Assembly (NCBI GenBank): GCA_934476085.1
Contig: CAKSNE010000011.1
Span: 1-61,095 of the forward strand
From: an uncultured Eubacteriales bacterium
GTDB taxonomy: Bacteria > Bacillota > Clostridia > Oscillospirales > Acutalibacteraceae
Length of the DNA: 61,095 nucleotides
Reading direction: 5' to 3'
The notes under the pieces are model-generated. The model worked only from the letters and a program-made list of their open reading frames with translations. It was not told where the DNA came from and searched no databases. Below, piece after piece: positions 9,520 to 16,168 of this stretch (positions within the stretch are counted from its first letter, which is position 1; each line of letters starts with the position of its first letter). The translations under genes were made by a program, and so were the position numbers.

Positions 9520-10251
9520 ATGAGTGAAAAACAAAAAAATACACAAATTAAGCTACGTTTTGGTGGCAAAGGCGTCTTTTGGGGTGTTATTTTAATTCTG
9601 TCAGCGGTGCTTATTATTCTTGATGCACTCGGTACAGGACTTGGATTTTTAACAGGTGTTCCCGCAATTAGAATAGTTTTAGGCGTTATTTGTGCCGCTT
9701 GGGCTGTAAGCGAGTTAGTAAAACTCAAAATTTCGCATATTTTCTTTCCGCTTGCATTTGTTTTTATGCTTTTTGAAAGCAAAATTGCTGAATTGATTGG
9801 ATCTAAAAATCCTGATTTAATTTCAAATTGGCTTTTATTACTCTGTGCTTTGTTACTTACAATCGGCACATCGATAATTTTTAAAAGAAAACCAAAATAC
9901 GATTTTTCTGCAAACGCTGAATTTTCTTCGCCTAAAAAAAGCGGTTTTTTTGGAAACAATACACAGTATTTTGATGCAGGCGATTTTGAAAAAGCCTATG
10001 TTGAAAATAATATGGGCAAAACCGAAGTTTTATTTTCAAATATTGAAAATTATCTTGGAAAAGGAACATTGACCGTTGAAAATAATATGGGTAAGATTGT
10101 TGTTAATGTGCCTAGAGAATGGAATGTTTATTGCAATATTGAGAATAATATGGGAGTCGTTCATACACCTGATATTATAAATGCAGACGGCAAGGTGCTT
10201 AATATTGACGGCGAAAATAATATGGGTGATGTTGAGATAAAATACGTATAA
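9520..10251 (+). CDS. LiaF-like membrane protein with ENNMG repeats
   Basis: This 243-residue protein has four hydrophobic segments in the first 130 residues (DUF5668/LiaF-type transmembrane block). A soluble C-terminal beta-rich domain then carries ENNMG four times (about residues 161, 186, 207 and 231). The repeat spacing of 20-25 residues fits a beta-solenoid like the LiaF/DUF2154 C-terminal region. LiaF-type proteins sense or restrain cell-envelope stress responses. It is coupled to the upstream LytTR gene and ends at a strong terminator. Function here is inferred only. Confidence 0.75.
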   Translation: MSEKQKNTQIKLRFGGKGVFWGVILILSAVLIILDALGTGLGFLTGVPAIRIVLGVICAAWAVSELVKLKISHIFFPLAFVFMLFESKIAELIGSKNPDLISNWLLLLCALLLTIGTSIIFKRKPKYDFSANAEFSSPKKSGFFGNNTQYFDAGDFEKAYVENNMGKTEVLFSNIENYLGKGTLTVENNMGKIVVNVPREWNVYCNIENNMGVVHTPDIINADGKVLNIDGENNMGDVEIKYV

Positions 10252-10255
10252 AATA

Positions 10256-10290
10256 AAATGGGTGGATTTTTATAATCCACCCATTTTTTT
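10256..10290. terminator. Bidirectional terminator between liaF-like gene and dut
   Basis: An 11-bp perfect stem (10258-10268 with 10274-10284) is flanked by A-run and T-run. It can serve the plus-strand regulator pair and the converging nrdG-dut transcript. Confidence 0.85.
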
Positions 10291-10302
10291 ATATATATAA
10301 AA

Positions 10303-10743
10303 TTATTTTACTCCAGTTGAGCCAAATCCACCGGCTCCACGAACTGTATCTGAAAGTTCGTCTGTTTCTTCAAAATCAACTTTTAAAAATGGTGTTACAA
10401 CCAATTGTGCAATTCTTTCAAACGGCTCAATTTCGCCGTCTACTTCGCTATGATTGTGAAGTGCTACCATAACTTCACCACGGTAATCGGCGTCAATAAC
10501 GCCAACTTTATTTGCAGGAGCGAGTCCACGCTTTGTTGCAATACCCGAACGAGCATAAATTAAACCAGCATAGCCTTCAGGAATTTCCAAAGCGATGCCT
10601 GTTTTAATTAAAACAGTTTCGTGTGGTTTAATAACGATTTTCTCTTCATTGCAAGCATAAAGGTCTGCACCTGCTGCATATTCAGAGCCGTAAGTTGGCA
10701 AAACTGCCTTTTCGTTTAGCTTTTTAATATTAACTTTAACCAT
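10303..10743 (-). CDS. dut: Deoxyuridine 5'-triphosphate nucleotidohydrolase
   Basis: The 146-residue trimeric-type dUTPase has all five motifs: GSEYAAGADLYA, ARSGIATKRGL, GVIDADYRGEV, FERIAQLVVTP and RGAGGFGSTG at the C-terminus. It hydrolyses dUTP to dUMP, keeping uracil out of DNA and supplying dTMP synthesis. It starts 12 bases after nrdG, next to deoxynucleotide synthesis genes, with a good AAGGAG site. Confidence 0.97.
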   Translation of the reverse strand: MVKVNIKKLNEKAVLPTYGSEYAAGADLYACNEEKIVIKPHETVLIKTGIALEIPEGYAGLIYARSGIATKRGLAPANKVGVIDADYRGEVMVALHNHSEVDGEIEPFERIAQLVVTPFLKVDFEETDELSDTVRGAGGFGSTGVK

Positions 10744-10755
10744 TTTTATTCTCCT

Positions 10756-11289
10756 TTATATGTATTGTTCGCCGTCCCAAAGAATAGTTTCTCCTGCTTT
10801 GAGCGATTTTTGAACATCAATAATTCGTTGGTTTGAACTGCCTCTAAATCTTAAATGCAAGTCTTTTTTCTCTTCAACAAATTCACCGTCTACCAATATA
10901 TCAATAAGAGAAATCATTTCTTTTGTTATTTCCGGGTTGCCGAGTTTGCCGGCTAAAATATCATCTTCAAAAGTGTAACCGCTGTAACACCAAATATCTT
11001 TATTAGGAAATCTAGCCTTTAATCGTTTTAAAAAGGGAAGAAGTGCTTCTTGATTTTTCGGCTCAAAAGGCTCGCCGCCTAAAAGTGAAAAACCTTTTAC
11101 ATAATCATGTGACATTGCTTTGAAAACTTTTTCTTCAGCGGCTTCATCAAAAGGTTTGCCATAATTAAAATCCCATGCCTCGCTATTAAAACAACCTTTG
11201 CATTTATGTGTGCAACCGCTTACAAAAAGCGATGTACGCATACTGGGACCGTTTGCTACATCAATAGCTTTAATTGTTGCATAATTCAC
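10756..11289 (-). CDS. nrdG: Anaerobic ribonucleoside-triphosphate reductase activating protein
   Basis: This 177-residue radical-SAM enzyme has the [4Fe-4S] motif CTHKCKGC near residue 26 and the SAM-binding LLGGEPFEP near 68. It installs the glycyl radical on NrdD. The start is GTG at 11289, eight bases after GGAG. It lies downstream of nrdD across an intrinsic terminator, so it is expressed by readthrough or from its own promoter. Confidence 0.96.
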   Translation of the reverse strand: MNYATIKAIDVANGPSMRTSLFVSGCTHKCKGCFNSEAWDFNYGKPFDEAAEEKVFKAMSHDYVKGFSLLGGEPFEPKNQEALLPFLKRLKARFPNKDIWCYSGYTFEDDILAGKLGNPEITKEMISLIDILVDGEFVEEKKDLHLRFRGSSNQRIIDVQKSLKAGETILWDGEQYI

Positions 11290-11311
11290 AATAAAATCTC
11301 CTTAAATTCAC

Positions 11312-11342
11312 AAAAAAGGCAACCATCAAGAAAATGGTTGCC
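11312..11342 (-). terminator. Terminator between nrdD and nrdG
   Basis: On the minus strand the stem GGCAACCAT/ATGGTTGCC (11334-11342 with 11318-11326) is followed by TTTTTT. It should reduce nrdG-dut transcription relative to nrdD. Confidence 0.8.
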
Positions 11343-11359
11343 ATTTTTCTCTTTAGGTT

Positions 11360-13486
11360 TTAAACGTGTAAAACTCTTGCCTTAATTTCTTTAGTTTTTC
11401 CTTCGTTCCAGAAGTTTTCGCCTAAGTAACCGCAAGTACGGCGGGTTACATTCATTTTAGAATGGTCTTTGTTACCGCATTGTGGGCATTCCCATTCATT
11501 ATCTTCGTTAATTTTTATTTCGCCGTCATAACCGCAAACGTGGCAGTAGTCTGATTTTGTATTAAATTCAGCATACTGAATGTGGTCATAAATAAACTTA
11601 ACTAATTCTTTCAATGCAGGCAAGTTGTGACGCATATTTGGAATTTCAACATAAGAAATAGCACCGCCTGATGAAATTTTCTGGAATTGACTTTCAAATT
11701 CAAATTTATCAAAAGCATTGATTTTTTCACGTACATCAACATGATATGAATTTGTATAATAGCCTTTATCTGTAATATCTTCAATAGTGCCAAAACGCTC
11801 TTTATCAATTCTTGCAAATCTGTAGCAAAGGCTTTCAGCAGGTGTGCCGTAGAGTGCAAAACCAATGTTTGTTTTAGCCTTCCAATCATCAGTAGCTTTA
11901 CGCAAACGATTCATAACTCTAAGAGCAAACTCTTTGCCTTCTTCGGTTGTGTGAGAAACGCCTTTCATAGCCTTTGTAACTTCATAAAGACCGATATATC
12001 CTAATGAAATAGAAGAATAACCACCATAAAGGAGCTTTTCAATTAATTGTCCCTTTGGAAGTCTTGCTAAAGCACCATACTGCCAATGAACAGGGGAGAC
12101 ATCGGAAACAATCTTTTTGCAAGCCTCGTGACGACACATTAACGCTTCATAACAAAGCTCAAGTCTTTCATCAAGAAGCTTCCAGAATTTATCTTCATCG
12201 CCTTTAGCGATAATACCGATTTGAGGCAAGTTGATAGAAACAACGCCCTGGTTAAATCTACCCTCGAATTTGTAGTTTCCGTTTTCATCTTTCCAAGGTG
12301 CCAAGAATGAACGGCAGCCCATAGGACTAAACACGTTACCCTCATAATTTTCACGCATTTTTTTAGCAGAAATATAGTCAGGATACATTCTTTTAGCAGA
12401 ACATTTAACAGCAAGTTCTGTAATATAATCGTATTTACCGCCTTTTAAACAGTTGTGTTCATCGAGAACATAAACCAACTTTGGAAAAGCAGGTGTAATA
12501 TAAACGCCTTTTTCATTCTTTATACCATCAATACGCTGATTAAGAATTTCTTCAATAATCATAGCGTTTTCTTCTATGTACTCATCATCTTTATCAAGAT
12601 ATAAGAAAAGAGTAACAAAAGGTGATTGACCGTTTGTGGTCATTAAAGTATTAATTTGATACTGAATAGTTTGAACGCCTGATTTTAGTTCTTCTCTTAA
12701 ACGCTCGTTAACTAATTTTTCAATATGTTCATCATCTAAACTATCGCCGATAGTTTCTCTGATATGTTTTTCAAATTTATTTCTCGATTTTCTTAAATAC
12801 TTGCCTAAATGACGAATATCAACAGACTGACCGCCGTATTGGTTAGAGGCTACTGCTGCGATGATTTGAGTAACAACTGTGCAAGCAACCTGAAACGATT
12901 TTGGTGATTCAATCATTTTGCCGTTCATAACTGTGCCGTTGTCAAGCATATCACCGATATTTACAAGGCAACAGTTGAAAATAGGTTGAATAAAGTAGTC
13001 GGCATCGTGAAAATGTAAAATACCTTCTTCGTGAGCCTTTGAAATTTCTTCAGGGAGAAGAAGTCTTTTAGTTAAGTCACGAGAAACCTCACCAGCAATA
13101 TAGTCACGCTGAGTTGATGCCAAAATAGTATCTTTATTAGAATTTTCTTCAGCTAATTCTTTATTTTCATTGCGAATTAATGACAAAATTGACTCGTCAG
13201 TAGTGTTCGCTTTACGAACAAGTGCTCTGGTGTAACGATATATAATGTATGTTTTAGCAAGAATATATTTGTTTAATGCCATTAATCTTGATTCCACAAT
13301 ATCTTGTATATCTTCAACTAGGAGTCTTTCACGCTTTTTACCTTCAATAAACTGAACAATATCCTCAATTTGTTCATCAGTAATGCGTTCGGATTCTTCT
13401 ACTGCTTCATTGGCCTTTCCTATAGCCGAAATAATTTTGGAGCGGTCAAATTGAACAACGCTTCCATCTCTTTTAATTACTTTCAT
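11360..13486 (-). CDS. nrdD: Anaerobic (class III) ribonucleoside-triphosphate reductase
   Basis: The 708-residue protein begins with an ATP-cone allosteric domain (KVIKRDGSVVQFDRSKI, residues 2-90), followed by the ten-stranded barrel (LHFHDADY, CRSFLAPW). Near the C-terminus is a zinc site, CHVCGYDG with CPQCGNKDH (about 647-668), then the glycyl-radical segment RTCGYLGENFW near 685. It reduces NTPs to dNTPs with a glycyl radical made by NrdG, and works only without oxygen. This supports strict anaerobiosis. Two NrdR-like sites lie upstream. Confidence 0.98.
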   Translation of the reverse strand: MKVIKRDGSVVQFDRSKIISAIGKANEAVEESERITDEQIEDIVQFIEGKKRERLLVEDIQDIVESRLMALNKYILAKTYIIYRYTRALVRKANTTDESILSLIRNENKELAEENSNKDTILASTQRDYIAGEVSRDLTKRLLLPEEISKAHEEGILHFHDADYFIQPIFNCCLVNIGDMLDNGTVMNGKMIESPKSFQVACTVVTQIIAAVASNQYGGQSVDIRHLGKYLRKSRNKFEKHIRETIGDSLDDEHIEKLVNERLREELKSGVQTIQYQINTLMTTNGQSPFVTLFLYLDKDDEYIEENAMIIEEILNQRIDGIKNEKGVYITPAFPKLVYVLDEHNCLKGGKYDYITELAVKCSAKRMYPDYISAKKMRENYEGNVFSPMGCRSFLAPWKDENGNYKFEGRFNQGVVSINLPQIGIIAKGDEDKFWKLLDERLELCYEALMCRHEACKKIVSDVSPVHWQYGALARLPKGQLIEKLLYGGYSSISLGYIGLYEVTKAMKGVSHTTEEGKEFALRVMNRLRKATDDWKAKTNIGFALYGTPAESLCYRFARIDKERFGTIEDITDKGYYTNSYHVDVREKINAFDKFEFESQFQKISSGGAISYVEIPNMRHNLPALKELVKFIYDHIQYAEFNTKSDYCHVCGYDGEIKINEDNEWECPQCGNKDHSKMNVTRRTCGYLGENFWNEGKTKEIKARVLHV

Positions 13487-13543
13487 ATTTACACTCCCTC
13501 AAGTTACTTTTTTATAACATTTTCTTTATTGCTAAATAATTAT

Positions 13544-13590
13544 AGCAGATATAGTGTTATATTTCAAGTCAGAAATACAATATATTGTGA
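13544..13590 (-). promoter_or_regulatory. Tandem NrdR-like boxes upstream of nrdD
   Basis: The distal box at 13575-13590 (ATACAATATATTGTGA) agrees at about 14 of 16 positions with the NrdR consensus ACACWATATVTTGTGT. A weaker box lies at 13544-13559. Their centres are 31 bp apart, three helical turns, as known for paired NrdR sites. NrdR represses ribonucleotide reductase genes when dATP is plentiful. The nrdR gene is not in the window. Confidence 0.65.
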
Positions 13591-13674
13591 CGAAATTTAA
13601 GTGTGTTTTTTGTGCAATATAGCAAAATCGTGAAAAAACACAACATTTTTAACAGCTGAAAGAAGTGTGATTTA

Positions 13675-13983
13675 TTAAAAAATAAGGTTTGAAATTATAT
13701 TTTTTATCTTTGTAAAAACTATTAAAAAGCTTATTATTAAAGGCTTTGCAGATGAAATTATATTGTTAATAATATCAGTTATGTTAAAAGAAAAACTAAA
13801 AGAAAACCCTAAATAGCGAAAACACAATATATAGTTGTCTAAATCAATATATATTGTGTTTAAAAACCTTTCGCCAAGTGCTATTTTATTTGAATTATCA
13901 ACAATTCCTATACCTATTATTAATGATAACACCATTAAAATAGAAAGAAAAAGAAAAATAAAATTTCTTAAATAAATTTTCAT
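13675..13983 (-). CDS. Small putative membrane protein (unknown)
   Basis: This 102-residue ORF has a hydrophobic N-terminal segment (about residues 7-29) and a second near 80-96, with a serine/phenylalanine-rich stretch between. I recognise no family. The ATG has AAAGGGGA six bases upstream, but that sequence is also the 3' arm of the rnhA terminator. The ORF could therefore be silent, or translated only when the hairpin is not formed. Composition matches its neighbours. It may also be a chance frame. Confidence 0.4.
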   Translation of the reverse strand: MKIYLRNFIFLFLSILMVLSLIIGIGIVDNSNKIALGERFLNTIYIDLDNYILCFRYLGFSFSFSFNITDIINNIISSAKPLIISFLIVFTKIKNIISNLIF

Positions 13984-14020
13984 AAAAAATCCCCTTTGTA
14001 AATTATTTTTTACAAAGGGG
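13984..14020 (-). terminator. Terminator after rnhA
   Basis: A 12-bp stem (13991-14002 with 14009-14020) is followed on the minus strand by ATTTTTT. Its downstream arm contains the Shine-Dalgarno-like AAAGGGG of the next small ORF. Confidence 0.8.
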
Positions 14021-14027
14021 GATAGAT

Positions 14028-14465
14028 TTATTTGTGTTTTTCTGATTGTAAAACTGCCAATTTATCACAACGTTCGTTTTCCGGATGACCTGCGTGACCT
14101 TTTACCCAATTAAACTGAACTTTGTGTTTTTCAAGCAACGGTAAAAGTTTTTCCCATAAATCAACATTTAAAGCAGGTTTTTTATCAGACTTACGCCAGC
14201 CGTTTTTTTGCCAAGAATAAACCCAACCTTTTAATATTGAATCGCAAACATATTTACTATCTGTTGTTAGCGATACTTCGCAAGGCTCTTTTAATGCTTC
14301 TAATGCAGAAATAACTGCGGTAAGCTCCATCCTGTTGTTAGTTGTATCAGCTTCGCCGCCTGATAATTCTTTTTCTGCATTATTATAACGCAAAACTGCA
14401 CCCCAACCGCCTGGTCCGGGATTTCCCGAACAAGCACCGTCGGTAAAAATTTCGATTTTTTTCAT
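14028..14465 (-). CDS. rnhA: Ribonuclease HI
   Basis: The 145-residue enzyme has the four catalytic acids: Asp in IFTDGACSGNPGPGGWG, Glu in NNRMELTAV, Asp in TTDSKYV, and a C-terminal Asp in ENERCDKLA, plus WVKGHAGHPENE. It cuts RNA in RNA/DNA hybrids. It starts four bases after the DUF6062 stop, indicating co-transcription. Confidence 0.97.
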   Translation of the reverse strand: MKKIEIFTDGACSGNPGPGGWGAVLRYNNAEKELSGGEADTTNNRMELTAVISALEALKEPCEVSLTTDSKYVCDSILKGWVYSWQKNGWRKSDKKPALNVDLWEKLLPLLEKHKVQFNWVKGHAGHPENERCDKLAVLQSEKHK

Positions 14466-14469
14466 AAAT

Positions 14470-15159
14470 TTAATCCTCTGTTGTTAAAAAGTCGCAAGTG
14501 CGATCAATTGAATTTTTCACATTAATAGGTATTTCGTTTTCATTTTCGGCGTTTCTGTAATCAAATGATTTTGTAAATGCGTGAACATCATCATAAAGAC
14601 TTTCTAAGTAGCTTTTAGTTAGTTTTAAACAATCTTCATTAAAGTCTGAAAGCTGTTTTTTAGCCAGATTTTCAGGTGCATTTTCAACCAATAGTCTGTA
14701 ATGAGGTAAACATATATACTCTTGATTTCTGAAAGTTTCCCTAAAATCAAGTTCAGCGCTGTATGTTTTAAAAAGTGTTTGCAATAAGCGAGAGAGTCCC
14801 CATTCGATTTTATCACAAATAAAACAGGTTTCTTCAATTCTGGCGGTTTTATAAGCACTCTTTTTAACGTTTACGCCAAGCAATCCTTTTTTAAATACAT
14901 CATCACCGATTTGTTGCAAATGTGTTTCTAAAATAAGTCCCAGTTGCAAGCGGTTATGCTTTTTGCCCATTTTAGATAAATGTGATTTACAAAACCCTAA
15001 TTTGTTAGTTTCAATTCTAACATCAGGCTCCATCATTGCTGCACCTAAAATATAGTCAACAAGCCTTTCTTCAAGCATTTTTTTCATTCGGCAAATAGGA
15101 CAACCATCGCCGTTTTCAAAAACTTCTGATAAAGGAATTGTGCAAATATCGTTTCTCAT
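14470..15159 (-). CDS. DUF6062 family protein with CxxC motifs
   Basis: This 229-residue soluble protein starts with a CPICRMKK motif near residue 20. It has a second cysteine/histidine cluster, GFCKSHLSKMGKKHNRLQLG, and CFICDKIE near residue 113. The pattern matches a clostridial family of unknown function (DUF6062). Paired CxxC plus Cys/His suggests metal binding, possibly zinc. It is co-transcribed with rnhA and lies divergent from the OGG-type glycosylase gene. No function can be assigned. Confidence 0.7.
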   Translation of the reverse strand: MRNDICTIPLSEVFENGDGCPICRMKKMLEERLVDYILGAAMMEPDVRIETNKLGFCKSHLSKMGKKHNRLQLGLILETHLQQIGDDVFKKGLLGVNVKKSAYKTARIEETCFICDKIEWGLSRLLQTLFKTYSAELDFRETFRNQEYICLPHYRLLVENAPENLAKKQLSDFNEDCLKLTKSYLESLYDDVHAFTKSFDYRNAENENEIPINVKNSIDRTCDFLTTED

Positions 15160-15243
15160 AGGTATCTCCCTTGTTTTTAATGTTTAAATTATATCATTTT
15201 TGTGTTATAATATCAACAGAATTTTCGTTTTAGGAGTTAAAAA

Positions 15244-16068
15244 ATGGCCGATTTTGAATTTAAAAATAATAATGTATATATAAAAAGCGATAGTTTTGAT
15301 TTAAGACAAACGCTTGATTGCGGACAGGCTTTTAGGTTTTCATCGAATGAAAACGGTGTTTGGTCGGGTGTAGTGAAAAACAGAGTAGTAACACTTTTTG
15401 AAGAAAATACAAAAATAGTTATAAAAGATATGAGTAGGGAAGAATTTGAAAACTATTTTTATGAATATTTTACTTTTGATATTGACTATTCTAAATTAAA
15501 AGAGCTTCTATCTAATGATGAAACGCTTAAAAAAGCTATTTCGTATTCGCCCGGTATCAGAATTTTAAAACAAGAAAAATTTGAAACAGTTTGTTCGTTT
15601 ATTTTTTCTCAAAATAATAATATACCTAGAATAAAAGGTATTATAAATCGTTTTTGCGAAAATTTTGGTGAAAAAATTGATGAAAACAATTACAGTTTTC
15701 CTAATGTTGAAAGGATAGCCAGCTTAACAGTTGAAGATTTAGCACCGATAAGAGCAGGATTTCGTGCAAAATACATAATTGATGCCGCACAAAAGATAAA
15801 AAGCGGAGAAGTAAAATTAGAGAAACTTGAAACTATGGATATTACTGACGCCAGGGAAGAGTTAATGAAAATAAAGGGCGTCGGTCCTAAAGTTGCAGAA
15901 TGTGTATTGCTTTTCTCTTGTAAAAGACTTGAAGCGTTTCCGGTTGATGTTTGGATTAAAAAAGTTATGTTGCAGTTGTATCCAAACGGGTTACCTGATT
16001 GCACAAAAGGAATTGAAGGAATTGCACAACAATATTTATTTGATTATGCAAGAAGTATAAAATTGTAA
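15244..16068 (+). CDS. 8-oxoguanine DNA glycosylase (OGG1 type)
   Basis: The 274-residue protein has the OGG N-terminal domain (LRQTLDCGQAFRF) and a HhH-GPD core. The helix-hairpin-helix is IKGVGPKVAECVLLF with the nucleophilic Lys near residue 216. The catalytic Asp is in FPVDVWIKK near 234. It excises oxidised guanine and can nick the abasic site. Length and motifs fit the bacterial OGG1-like group rather than MutM or AlkA. TATAAT at 15206 may be its promoter -10. Confidence 0.92.
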   Translation: MADFEFKNNNVYIKSDSFDLRQTLDCGQAFRFSSNENGVWSGVVKNRVVTLFEENTKIVIKDMSREEFENYFYEYFTFDIDYSKLKELLSNDETLKKAISYSPGIRILKQEKFETVCSFIFSQNNNIPRIKGIINRFCENFGEKIDENNYSFPNVERIASLTVEDLAPIRAGFRAKYIIDAAQKIKSGEVKLEKLETMDITDAREELMKIKGVGPKVAECVLLFSCKRLEAFPVDVWIKKVMLQLYPNGLPDCTKGIEGIAQQYLFDYARSIKL

Positions 16069-16100
16069 ATTAAAATTTACAATTCAGAGCTCTCTTTTTC

Positions 16101-16129
16101 TTGACAGAATTAGATATTATTAGTATAAT
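16101..16129 (+). promoter_or_regulatory. Consensus sigma-A promoter of the YfhO gene
   Basis: TTGACA (16101-16106) and TATAAT (16124-16129) are exactly 17 bases apart, a perfect consensus. Transcription should start near 16136, after the first in-frame ATG at 16133. This supports the start at 16169. Confidence 0.85.
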
Positions 16130-16168
16130 AAAATGTATGCAAAAACAAACTTTATAAGGAGTATAAAA

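Noticed and set aside
9486..9959. Long reading frame antisense to the LiaF-like gene
   Set aside because: It has no family motifs and runs across a well-supported gene; its low-complexity composition mirrors the sense strand.
13370..13600. Plus-strand frame over the nrdD start and its upstream region
   Set aside because: It overlaps the nrdD N-terminus and the NrdR-like sites and shows no recognisable domain.
16062..16083. Inverted repeat AATTGTAAAT/ATTTACAATT at the end of the OGG-type gene as a terminator
   Set aside because: It is AT-only and no T-run follows at once; too weak to call, although it may contribute to the mRNA end.
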